Position numbers and translations under genes: made by a program | Source of the DNA: Acholoe squamosa | Taxonomy: Eukaryota; Annelida; Polychaeta; Phyllodocida; Polynoidae | NCBI GenBank assembly: GCA_949317995.1 | Contig: OX439039.1 | Coordinates: forward strand, 77,730,002-77,794,001 | DNA length: 64,000 nt | Direction of reading: 5' to 3' | Shown: in pieces, positions 46,311-56,830 of the stretch | How the letters are laid out: every line of letters begins with the position of its first letter | Numbering within the stretch: the first letter of the stretch is position 1 | Notes under the pieces: model-generated | The model's input: only the letters and a program-made list of their open reading frames with translations | Database searches by the model: none | Told to the model about the DNA's origin: nothing

Positions 46311-46509
46311 GCCTGGTAATTTCATTCTATTATTTCTAACTCCTAATCATACTCTTTCAGTCAAAAACAAACTTGCTTTTGAGGTAGTAAATTCCTGTAT
46401 GATTTATTTTAAGCAAAATCTTCCGATGTCAAATTGAAAAGATATAAATTAGGGAGCAGCACATGCCCAAGTTCCATACAATTGCAAATAAGAATGGCCT
46501 TTTTGAACT

Positions 46510-46690
46510 TACCGTTTTATTAAATTTAAGTGCCAGCTTTTGAATGAGAGCCAGTCTTGTATAAGCACCGGGGGTATGGGGTTCATAAAATATACCTTTA
46601 GCACTGAAAACTAGACCATGAATAAGCGCCTGACTTGTATAAGAGCCAGGGGTATTTTACCCCTCCACATCTATAAGTGTCAGGGTGGTA
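46510..46690. repeat. ATAAGCGCC-type repeat element, unit B only
   Basis: Words such as TTAAGTGCCAGC, TATAAGCACCGGGGG, AATAAGCGCCTG and TATAAGAGCCAGG recur, like those at 45924-46107. Unit A lacks this stretch. Confidence 0.5.
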
Positions 46691-47060
46691 ATCATGAAGA
46701 TACAGAAACTATATTACCTCTTGCAAAATACTGTGCAACTGTAATAATGGCACTTTCATTATGCCAGGGTGAAATTTGAATATAAACTGTCTCTCACCAC
46801 TGCATTTCCTCTTCAAAGAAGATAAAAGTAGAGTTATATGGGGCCAATTGTTTTCAAATCCACACTATGATATGATTAACAAAACACAATATTTGATTAA
46901 TGTAAGCTAATTTAGTCTTCATAATCGCCAGCTCTACCTGTAAATGATTAGGATCTGTGAATGTTATTAATTTCAGTAATGCGGTGTTCCCACAAGCCTA
47001 ATCACCAACCATTGTATTTTCTCTGGAAGAGATATGGGGATATTTTTGTATATACATATC

Positions 47061-47188
<128 letters not shown>

Positions 47189-47264
47189 ATCCGAGTATGA
47201 AAAAAAATTCAAAACTGATACACTCTTTGTATGAATGAATAGATATATATATATGCATCTTATT

Positions 47265-47743
47265 CAGGGGTAGACACTAACATTTTGAGGCTTTGGCCAC
47301 CCGGGCCAGTAGTCTGATATAAAACAATGTATTGTCAGGAGGCTATTGCAAAAGGACTTGGAATCACATTCTCACTGTCATAACTACCTTCCAGTTCCTG
47401 GCTGTTCTGCTGCTCAGAACCAACTTCTCAGCTTACACTCAGAATCAAACCTCTTATTGTGAGTCATACTGGGAAGCATTCCCCAATTCATGAAAACTTA
47501 AGAATCAATTCTATAACCTATTACCTTGCTGCAAAACGGGAGAAGTCATTGCCTGAGGGTAGTCAGTTCCCATTTGGGAATAGCTCCTCTGACAGAATTG
47601 AGTTCCTGTCCTTTCGCAACACACTCCCGATATTCTACTGGCCAAATGGGCAATTTCAAAGGAAAAAATCTAGAAATAATCATTGGCCCACAGCCAAAAC
47701 TACTGGCCATTGACCACCGGGCCAGTGTAAGTGTCTACCCCTG
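47265..47743. mobile_element. DNA-transposon-like MITE, TIR CAGGGGTAGACAC, target TTATT
   Basis: CAGGGGTAGACACT and its inverse end the unit, with TTATT on both sides (47260-47264, 47744-47748). CCACCCGGGCCAGTAGT pairs with ACTACTGGCC further in. Ends starting CAGGG resemble hAT elements, but a 5-bp target is not the usual 8. Unit A has the empty site near 22900. Confidence 0.68.
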
Positions 47744-47937
47744 TTATTGCTATAAATGCTTAACAGGGTCTGGATGTCATACTCACTTGCAATTATGACT
47801 GCAATTATGCACTCCTTGAGATTGATATGATGCTCCAATGCAGTATCAAGAATTAGTTGCTGCATTCCAAGTGGGTACAAAACGATCAATCAAAGTTGAA
47901 ATTTAGTTGATCAAATCATTGCTTGAGATGCTTTGTG

Positions 47938-48303
47938 TCAGGGTGGTAATCATGACGATACAGAATCTATATTACCTCTTGCAAAATACTGTGCAACTGT
48001 AATAATGGCACTTTCATTATGCCAGGGTAAAACTTGAATATAAACTGTCTCTCACCACTGCATTTCCTCACAAAGAAGATGAAAGTAGAATTTCACATTG
48101 GTTTCACATTTGTTTCAGATCAGGGGGACCATGCTCCCGCCCCATCCAAAACAGGGGGGAAAAGAATATGTTTTGCTCCGTATATTTGACAAATACACGT
48201 CTTTTGTAATGTTGTCATTCACTCACAAATTGACCTAAAATAAAAGGAAAACATTAAACATTTAAATTCTTTTTTTTTTGCGATGCTCATAATTGCAAGC
48301 ACC
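47938..48303. mobile_element. Insertion with 21-bp target duplication, copying local sequence
   Basis: CATTGCTTGAGATGCTTTGTG occurs perfectly at 47917-47937 and 48304-48324. The first 150 bases of the insert are nearly identical to 46682-46830, about 1.2 kb upstream. The rest is unrelated and ends with a T run near 48270. Long target copies suggest retroposition of a chimeric RNA. Confidence 0.66.
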
Positions 48304-48324
48304 CATTGCTTGAGATGCTTTGTG

Positions 48325-49569
48325 CCCAGCCCCCTTCCATGTAGCTTCCAATACCTGGGATGATCTGCTGTAAGTTTTGGGGTGTTAAGCTCTCCTCAAG
48401 AGGTACTGATTGTGTAGCAATCAATTATGCTTGCTTCTAGAGCACTCCCAGAGAGCAAGCCTCCTCACCCAGATGCTTCCCAAGTGATGTGTAAGTGAGT
48501 TAACTCCTTATGATCCACAGAGTGTATGAACATGCATTACGAAATTCTATGCAAAAAGACTATAGACATGGGATGCACCTAAGCAGAGGTGATTTTCCAG
48601 GGTTGCTACATTCATGCATCATGGGTCACCATAATGTGCCAATACAGTACTGGTGAATTGCCTATGGGTAAAGCATTAATAATCATAACCTCAGAATTAA
48701 TGATCAAGGTTAATGATTATGGTTATTGATATGTGGTTCATAACCCTCAAAGGATTGCATGGAGCCTGCACACTCCATAATGCATCAATGCAGTATCAAT
48801 GAGCACTGCATTTGTGCATCAACCCCATAAGTCTGTCATTATTCATGAATGAAGAGCTGGAGAGAAGACAAGCCCTGGCAATTAGACTTACCCTTAAGAG
48901 TAGACTCACCCTGACTCATTTATCGATATCATGGCGAGTATAGGAGCATGGACCCATATCCAGTGGATCCACCATTTTGAATTTCGCAGGTTATACCAAA
49001 AGTGGCAAAACACACTGTTAAGGCATTGTCTTGATGGGTACCTTGTCCCTGGATAACATCCACTTCCAGGGACATGCTGGTCCCTATCTTATCAGCTTAT
49101 CAGTGCCAGTCACAAGAACCAGCTCCACTCCCGCGCTTACACCCAATTGGCCATTGATAAAGTGTTATGCTGCCATAAAAGTGTTTAAGGCCTAAAAGAT
49201 GTGAGTTAAGTGTCCGCTGGTTGTAAGTGTACACAGATTCCCAGAAATAGCCCAACTGTGGCAGGGTGGGCGGCACAGAGACCTCACCATGGCAGTCTTA
49301 TGCTTAGTCCTCACCAGTTACTCAGCATGTAGTCACTACACATACATCCCCACATTGGTAGTTGGACCTTTCAAACCTTAAGGGCCGCTTATGCATAAAA
49401 ATGCACCCATGAAGTGGTAAAAAAATGCATTTCATTGGTCCATCATGTATCTAATGTATTAGTTGGTTGGTATGATTCCCCATTGAAGTAGCAAAATGCA
49501 CAACTTCTTTTTGGTGCATTATGCCACTAATGCATCGACAAGAATGATGCATCATTGCTTTTAATGCAT
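48325..49569. other. Unit B duplicated DNA, no gene seen
   Basis: Matches 23030-23960 of unit A. Rich in TGCAT/ATGCAT words. No coding region supported. Confidence 0.45.
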
Positions 49570-50367
49570 CGCGCCCTCGGTTCGATGCAACTCACAGATA
49601 GCGCCGAGGGTAGGAAAACAAAATCCGCGCCGGTGGCGGCACCCTCTGCATCCCCTGCGACTATTTTGCAGCATCCAGGTCGGTTTCTGGCAGACTGGTT
49701 CACGGCCCTGGATCACCCTTTTCAATTGGCCGCAGCACCGGGAGGACGTGTTCAAACTTAATTTCATCTATATTAGCTTAGTTAGGGCCTGTTTTATCAG
49801 TTTTAGATAGTTAGGTTTCTTTTACTACACTTGAAAGAACCCTTAAGTGATCGTTGATTGCTTAGTGATCGCCGATCAAGTGACAGTTTGGAAACCAGGG
49901 CGCCAACGCTGTTTCCGGCTGTAACAAAACAGACGGCCACACCAAGGATGGAGTACAAGGCCACCATTGCTCCTTCATCTACATTCTCATGTCGCCTGCA
50001 ACATAAAGAAGAATCCCAACACCGACAGCCCTGGTCTTGACCTTTTAGATGGGCTACACAGGCAGACCACAACCTGTGCCCCTGGGGCCCTCAGATCGGA
50101 CACAAACCCCAATTCAAAGCCTGCAGATGACACACACTAGGCTCAGACACACGCTACACTCACAGGCACAGCTGGCATCGGGGCTCCCGGTCTCCATCCC
50201 CACTGCCAGGCTGAACTAAGCCACCAGGGGTCAGAGGGAAAAGTGTTTTCTCCGATCACCTCAGAGTGTTTTCCGGACACCCCCCCAACCCCCTTCCTTC
50301 ACATCTGAAGACAATGTTACAACCATGACATTATCCACACCCCCTATGGGCCCAGACCTGTACCAAT

Positions 50368-50842
50368 TTGCCAGCACCAAGAACAGCTATCAAACCACTT
50401 CAAGGCCCGAGCCGGTCCCATCAGCCCTCAACCTCGAGATGTCACACGGCCCCCATACTCACCATACCTAAAAAAGACTCACAAGACTTACGTGTGGTGC
50501 TTGACCTCTCCTTCCCTCGGAACACAAGCGTTAACAGAGGGGTCACCAAAAATTGCCTCGAGCGTAAGGCTACGAATTTCACCCTCCCCACCATACAAGA
50601 CCAACTCTTGGGCCCACACTGCTACCTGTGGAAGGCAGACCTTTCCCGAGCTTACAAGCAGCTCCGGATGGACCATTTCGACATCCTCTTACTCACCATC
50701 AAGTTAGAGAACCAGTACTGGGTTGACGTACGCCCCTCCTTTGGGGCAAGACTTTCAGCGCTGCACCCACCCTTGGACAGGCCACTGCAGACACACTCAG
50801 CCTTGCCCTCTCCCCTGAGAAGTGCTGCCCCCAGCCTGACAA
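50368..50842 (+). pseudogene. DIRS-like reverse transcriptase, N-terminal part
   Basis: Motifs in order: APILTIPKKDSQDLRVVLDL, SFPRNTSVNRGV, LPTIQDQL, LWKADLSRAYKQL and QYWVDVR followed by a frameshifted FGAR. The order (KKDG..R...DLS.PRG.S.N, KLDLS.AFRQ, DVRLPFG) is that of DIRS-type elements rather than Gypsy or LINEs. It is cut at about 50842 by the nested minus-strand element, before the catalytic DD box. Confidence 0.7.
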
Positions 50843-50864
50843 ATGGAATTCTACTTCATTAGTG

Positions 50865-51825
50865 CAGAGCTTGGTCTTCTTTGGATTGAGTTTTAAGTTT
50901 TTCTCACGGCACCTCTGTAATACAAGTCCAAGTCTCCTGTTGTGAAGCTCAAGTGTTGGTGCATGTACCAAAATATCGTCCATAATAATCTCAACTCCTA
51001 TAATGTCTCAAAACATTTCGCTCATCGCACGGTGATAAATCTCAGGTGCAGATGAAATACCCATTGGCAGACGTAGGTACTTGTATCTGCCAAAAGGTGT
51101 GTTGAGGGCAGTCAGGTCCTGCAACTCCTCCGACAGTTCAATCTGAAAATACCCCATATTGGCGTCGAGGACTGTGAAATACTTAGATTTATCAGTTCTT
51201 GTAGTCACATCCTCGGTTGTACATATGGGATGATATTCCCGATGAAGGGCGTTGTTTAGGTCTTTTTGGATCAATGGTAATTCGTACATCATTACCAGGG
51301 CCTGATGTCTTTTTGTTGACAACATGTAGAGCACTGCACCAGGCAGTCGGCTCACCCAATGCAATATGTGTTCAAATGTACACTAACCATTTCAGACAAT
51401 ATGTTCAGCATGTTTGGGCCATCCAGAACTTCACACTTTATATTATACTGTACCCCTTTATACTCTACTGGCAGTTCTGCCATTCCGAGCGGTTTCGATG
51501 GGTCACCCAGAAGTCCACATACCGCTATGTTTGAGTGAAAGAGTTTTGGCCTGCTACACATTGACTCATATTTCTCCCTTGATATTAGAGAACACTCTTC
51601 ACCTGTATCTATCTTAAATGAAATAAACCCATCACACTTTGTACTTAGGTCTACTGACCACATGCTCTTTTGTCTGTTTACATTTACATCTTGTATCAAA
51701 ATCAATATTATCTGGCTCATATTCATACTCAGCACCACCCACTGCACCATATTCCTCATACCCATGCATCTGATTGTCATAGTCAAACGAAGCAAAATGT
51801 AATTGTGACTGGCAAACAAGAGCAA
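50865..51825 (-). pseudogene. Gypsy-type protease and reverse transcriptase, truncated
   Basis: A protease active-site segment FKIDTGEECSLIS (about 51630-51590) is followed by LGMAELPVEYKGV. After a frame change come reverse-transcriptase motifs YFTVLDANMGYFQIELSEE, TPFGRYKYLRLPMGISSAPE and the catalytic box MDDILVHAPT, then LKLNPKKTKL. The element stops at NEVEFHL, just before the region that leads to RNase H. At least two frameshifts. In the usual Y.DD box the first position reads Met here. Confidence 0.74.
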
Positions 51826-52628
51826 ATTTTGTAGCAGTAATTACACGACTGGTTATAGGCTGGACACTGCCTAGGTCTGTGGACATAACCACAGTTCCCA
51901 CATAACTGTCCATTCTCATTGTAACCATAACCTCCACGACCTCCACGACCTCTGTTATCCCCGCGACCTCCATGACTACGGGTGTTGTCATGGCTGTGTT
52001 GCTGTCCTTGACCTTGATTCGGGCTGAGTAGAAGCCAACGGTACTCATATTTGACTCAGTACCTGCACTAGCAATAGCACCAGTAAGTTTTTTTTGTCAT
52101 CTCTTTCTGCTTGTGGAAGTTGCACTGTTTGATAACTTGCTCTAAAGTAAGATCATCTTCCCACAACTTGTCCTTTAATTTCTTGTCTCTAACTCCATTC
52201 GATATTTGCAAACAAACCTGCTGCTCCTCTGAGTTTCCAAACTCACACTGGCTTGCCAGCTCTCTAATGGCTGCAATGTATTCTGCCACTGATTCATTCA
52301 TCCTCTGTGTGCGCTGTTGAACCTTTGTTATGTGGCCTTTCAGCAGTTTTTTAGGTTCAAAATATGCATCAAATTTTCCAAGGACCAGGTCCAGTTCCTT
52401 TTCATCCCCAGCAGTGGCAAAAACAAACTTGTTAAACACCTTTATCCATTGGGATCCCATGCTGCACAGCAGCATGGTAACTTTAGTTTCCCCTCCCACT
52501 GCTGTCTTTTCATCTGCCACTAGATATAACTTAAACTCCTGCTGCCAATCCTTCCAGGCCTGAGCTATGTTCATCTCAGCCTGAGGGTAAATCTGCTTGG
52601 TGGTTTGAAGGTTGGCATTTGTACTCAC
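51632..52628 (-). pseudogene. Gypsy-type Gag with zinc-knuckle remnant
   Basis: The first frame (52628-52068) has a Gag capsid-like domain: WKDWQQEFKLYLVA, LLCSMGSQWIKVFN, FDAYFEPKKL, QRTQRMNESVAEYIAAIREL and LKDKLWEDDLTLEQVIKQC. A second frame downstream contains a Cys-rich CGNCGYVHRPRQCPAYNQSC segment (near 51890), the nucleocapsid part. A Tyr/Glu-rich stretch precedes the protease. Frame changes separate the parts. Confidence 0.74.
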
Positions 52629-52817
52629 TCAGTACTGTGAATAACAACTAGAAATACTTGTCTGGGACAATAGTCAATACACAGAATCACAGTGACACAC
52701 TTTCAACTTTGTCTGTTCAGTCAAGGTTCAGTTTAGATGGCTTGCATCTTCAAACTATATGTACTCAGTCTACAGTATTTTCACAGTATCATCACTTAGA
52801 TGGGTCCAATCATACTA

Positions 52818-52833
52818 CACACTTCTGACGCCA
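52818..52833 (-). promoter_or_regulatory. Primer-binding site of the nested Gypsy-type element (tRNA-Leu-like)
   Basis: In sense TGGCGTCAGAAGTGTG directly follows the LTR end. It resembles the 3' end complement of a leucine tRNA with a couple of mismatches. Confidence 0.5.
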
Positions 52834-52834
52834 G

Positions 52835-53014
52835 GTTATGTCTTTGCTTTTTATTTGTGGGCAGAATTAAACAGGTCGATTCATCTCAAGAACTTCACTT
52901 TGCGCTGCCCTGAAGTGACCGGGTTTCCGTTTAGAAGACTAAAAAATGTTGCAACGCCTGTCCGTGCGTCCGTACATAACATCTCCCTTTGTTTGACAAA
53001 ATAAGTACATAACA
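52835..53014 (-). repeat. 5' LTR of the nested Gypsy-type element (about 180 bp)
   Basis: In sense it begins TGTTATG and ends CATAAC, next to the primer site. It is short for an LTR; no second copy is in the window, so the boundaries are tentative. Confidence 0.48.
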
Positions 53015-53032
53015 AGTACTACCACATCACCT

Positions 53033-53416
53033 ATGACCAGCCCCATCACAAGGCCTATTTGCCGACTCAAGGCCGTCAACCAGCTCATTGCGTACAGATC
53101 ACTCCTACCACTGAAGTCACAAGGGCTCCGCATCGTCATCCACACGGACAACCTCGGTTCCCAACAAGCCCTCGAGTCAGGCCGCACACATGACAAAATC
53201 CTGGCAGCCTGTGCCAGACAACTCTGGCTCGAGGCAGCTACCAGGGACCATGTTCTCCAAATCAGACACAAGGCCGGCAAAAGCATCCCACTAGCGGACG
53301 TCCTGAGTCCCCAGCATCAGCCTGCCATGAGGGAAGAGGATGCACCCCTTGTAGAACAGAGGGGCCTGGAATGGGTCACGCCCGTCCTTCATCACCCTCT
53401 CTTCAGTCTCATTTAA
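53033..53416 (+). pseudogene. DIRS-like RNase H domain
   Basis: Reads ICRLKAVNQLIAYRSLLPLK, LRIVIHTDNLGSQQALE, LAACARQLWLEAATRDHVLQ and IRHKAGKSIPLADVLSP. This is the RNase H fold seen after the reverse transcriptase in DIRS/Ngaro-type elements (HTDN and a late Asp), which removes RNA from the RNA-DNA hybrid. It continues the frame of the element interrupted at 50842. Confidence 0.68.
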
Positions 53417-53995
53417 CTCTTCCCACAGGTACTCCCCTCGGCCACCAGACAATGGCCTCCTTCAATGCAGCGGTTTCTACCCGCACCGCTATCTACAAGA
53501 ACCGTCAAGCTACATTCTAGATTTGTCCTCACCCGACTAGGCTGCCTCTACGGTCCGGATTTCTTGGTCCATTCCCTCCGCTGGGGAGGCTCACGGGCGG
53601 CTGTGGCAGCCGGCTGCTCTGAGCCACCCACGGCACCAGGAGGTCCCTTGGGGGCATCGGGGCCTATGTTTCCAGCCAGTCATCATCACAGGTGGCTGCA
53701 TCACAGCTACCCTCTTTGGACCACAACGATGACTCCCCATTACATACCATGGTCATTTCATACCGTGACCCTTGTGTTCTAGTATATTTTGTGTGTTATC
53801 TCACAAACAACCAATACTTGGTTGTAACACTCCGTGTTTTCATTACTTACCTTATTTACTCGTTTATTGTGCATTAGTTCTCAGACTTTATAAACTCATA
53901 CCACAAACTGTACTGAATGTTCATACACTACAGAATAAACTCCATATCATCAGCCTCGCATTCAGATTCATTACCTGTTCATCATACTACATCAA
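53417..53995 (+). pseudogene. Possible tyrosine recombinase tail and 3' end of the DIRS-like element
   Basis: FLVHSLRWGGSRAAVAAGCS (about 53562-53621) resembles the H..R.GG...A..AG motif of DIRS tyrosine recombinases, which insert DNA circles instead of using an integrase. The catalytic Tyr region is not readable in one frame. After about 53780 the sequence is AT-rich and non-coding. Confidence 0.42.
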
Positions 53996-55588
53996 TTAAG
54001 TGCTGGCAAGTCTGTTCACAAGCACTCAGACACTGACATGAATGCTCCTTTGCATTTATTTCATGATTACCTCGTCAAATTACATTGCCAGGACTCACCA
54101 TTGTAAGGCATAAGACAACACCATTTAAAGCTATGTATTATCAAAAGATCATGAGACTAGGGTGTGTAATACACACCTCACATTTCACATGCCCCCAATG
54201 TAATACGGCCCTGTAATGATATAAACATGTTGAACCTCAACATTTCAACATATTTACCATGAAATAAATTTACTCTCGCCAAGGACATATGTAAAATTCC
54301 CTCGCACCCAATGTATGTACATACCCACAGTCTCCCATTGCTTCACCAAGTCAATAAGTGTAGTTGTTTTTTCTTGTTCAACTGCCATCATTTAGCTACT
54401 TCCAGATCAATTTTCACAAGTTGTGCAATATTCTGAAGGAGTGATGTAGAATACAACAATGTTCAGAAATAAAGCACACACCCTAACTGCTGTAATCATG
54501 TTGCCAATATAGGCATGTAAGCCAGAGATCAGATGCAAATAAAATATTCCCAAATCCTGGTTTCTTCCTGTTGGATCCACAATGCTGAAGAATCAATGCT
54601 CAAACCCCTACAGTACAGCTTCTCTTAAAGCCAGGGAGTGTTTTTACATTGTGTTCTACGTTGGGAAACTGCTGCTAATTCACAGTAACTGAGCAAGGAA
54701 AGGTCTTGCTAAGTACTATATTCCAAGTTTGGCAAATTCCCTGAGATTCGACTTCCGTGTGATGCTAGAGGTTTGCCTGACTATCCCGTTGATTCCCTTT
54801 CCTCCCCCGCACCTTCCACTGTCTGGTCTGTTCTAAACAGTTAGGCCAAAGTTGATGCGACTTTCAATAAAATGATTTCATTGGCTACTCTACAATATCT
54901 TTCTAAGGGGCTTGCCATATACCATATATATAATACCATGCATGTATGTATAAAGCAAAGGTCTTGCACACAAGGCACAGCCTTTTAAGGTGATTTTGTG
55001 CAGGTTAGTACTGTTATATCCGTGGAACAGTTTCAACCTGCTCATAGCATAAAACCTTACCTATAAGGGGCATCCTGACTTAAAGCAGATTCTATGAGGT
55101 GCAACAGGGGGCTTATCTGTATTATAAACTGCGCCTTATGTACAAGCTGTTATATAAAGGTATAGTGGTAACATGTGTGTCCTGGAAACAAATTCAGCAA
55201 TTTTGGTGAAAAATCTTAATTTTAGTTGAAGTGAGTAAATAGCCATGTGTCCTGATTATAAAGATGTGGTGGGATTCAAAAAGAGGATAAATGTTTAAGA
55301 AAATTACAATTTTCACTCTCTTTGTGAATTCTCACACTGTTGACAATAAGAATTACCATCCAGAAATCACCAAAGCATTACCCGACACTCACCTTTATTT
55401 TGATCAAATGTTGGCCAACTTCATGAGAATTGACCAATTTGATAGATGAGTCTGCAGCCCCATCAGAGTGGCAAAGCTGATTGTCTGCAGGTTCTGTGTT
55501 TCTAAATTACACTAATTTGTGAAGTTGTTGATAATCAGTGCAGTAGTTGTTGCTACTCACATGGCCAGAATTGCCACATCTGGTATAA
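53996..55588. other. Unit B duplicated DNA, no gene seen
   Basis: Matches 24000-24880 of unit A with a private stretch near 54400-55100. No supported gene. Confidence 0.45.
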
Positions 55589-56308
55589 CCCTTAGGTGCC
55601 CAAGCGCGCTTAAATGTGCGGTTTTGGGCTTAAATACATGCATATTGAAGCAAATTGTCATCCAGGAACTTCTATTGGTCCAATATGCAAAGTTATACCC
55701 TCTTTAGAACGGCCATAACCCCCTTATTCCAATAGGACCATCCATTTGACTGTATCCCCATTACCTCAGACACAGTGAGTCAAAACCTGAAAATTAGTTG
55801 TCATATATGTGACCGGAACGGAATCCCTCAAGGAGACAAGATCTTGTATGATAGGAAGGTGATGCTGGATCATATGTCCCCTATTACCACACCTTTGATA
55901 GATTTGTCAATCTTACAACTATTCTATTCATACAAATTGTTCATATCAATGAAAATGATTTCATGAACTGTGACCAAGACATCTGGACCCTGTTAGTGCA
56001 CCCTGGCAGAACTAGTTGAATACATTGTAGTTATGCAAATCTCATACTTTATGAGATTTGAGCAGCACAACATAAGAGACCATAATCATACTAGTGAATA
56101 ACAACAAAAGGAACATTTTCGTTGCTATGGTAACCACACTCAGTCAGAAATTTATCTCTTAACGGAAAGTTGAAGTAAAAAGGAATCAGGTATGTAATGT
56201 GAATTCCATATCAAAGACCTGTTCAGAATTATACATGGTCTATATCACTGGGGTGATTTATATGTGAAATATAGGGAAAATTATCAAATAATTCTGGGCA
56301 CATAAAGG
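55589..56308. mobile_element. piggyBac-like MITE at ATAA (720 bp), unit B only
   Basis: CCCTTAGGTGCCCAAGCGC at the left and the inverse of CCTTTATGTGCCCAGAAT at the right; ATAA on both sides (55585-55588, 56309-56312). Unit A shows the empty site GGTATAATCACGTG near 24880. Same family as 36572-37198, opposite orientation. Confidence 0.76.
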
Positions 56309-56394
56309 ATAATCACGTGATCTAGTCTGTGGATATGGGAAAGCTAACACATGTAGATGTTTTGTATGGTTCATCCTCCTGAGTCTTACTTAAC

Positions 56395-56505
56395 CTACTA
56401 AGGGCTGATGCTGAGAATACTCAACAGCCATGTAGGGGCAGATGTTGAGTATTCTCAACACCATGTCGGGGCTGATGTTGAGAATAATTGGGGCTGAGGA
56501 ATTCA
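56395..56505. repeat. Short minisatellite, about 42-bp unit, three copies
   Basis: GGGCTGATGTTGAGAATACT-type units alternate with CTCAACA and CCATGT; each contains inverted GAGTATTCTCAAC words. Confidence 0.65.
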
Positions 56506-56650
56506 TATCTGGGAAGTTTAGATTGATATAGACATTGGAAAATGGTTAAAAACAATATCAAAGCCATGGAAAGTATATTGGCTGAAACACCCGTTTTATC
56601 AAATATAAAATAGAAGTTGACTGACAGTCCACTTTTCATTTTCCATTGAT

Positions 56651-56830
56651 TCATGTGGGTATTGCACCAAGCGATATGTGTGAAAATATTCAAAACTAGT
56701 GAATGATGTGCTCAGAGTAATTGAGGGACCCTTCCTAATTTCATGTGGGTATTGCACCAAGCAATATGTGTGAAAATATTCAAAACTAGTGAATGATGTG
56801 CTCAGAGTAATTGAGGGACCCTTCCTAATT
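56651..56830 (+). repeat. 90-bp tandem duplication, unit B only
   Basis: TTCATGTGGGTATTGCACCA restarts at 56741 and two 90-base copies differ at about one position. Unit A has one copy near 25302-25415, so this is a recent local event. Confidence 0.88.

Larger units (their letters stand above)
50843..53020 (-). mobile_element. Partial Gypsy-type retrotransposon nested in the DIRS remnant
   Basis: A 5' LTR with adjacent primer site, Gag, protease and the first part of reverse transcriptase run right to left. RNase H, integrase and 3' LTR are missing, and the DIRS sequence between its reverse transcriptase and RNase H is lost too. A deletion probably removed both. Confidence 0.7.
49570..53995 (+). 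mobile_element. DIRS-like retrotransposon remnant with a nested Gypsy-type element
   Basis: Interrupts unit B relative to unit A (23960-24000). It starts with a GC-rich region holding the inverted words GCGCCCTCGG and CCGAGGG. Reverse-transcriptase (50368-50842) and RNase H (53033-53416) parts of DIRS type lie on the plus strand, and a possible recombinase tail follows. A minus-strand Gypsy-type element fills 50843-53020. The exact ends were not fixed. Confidence 0.65.
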
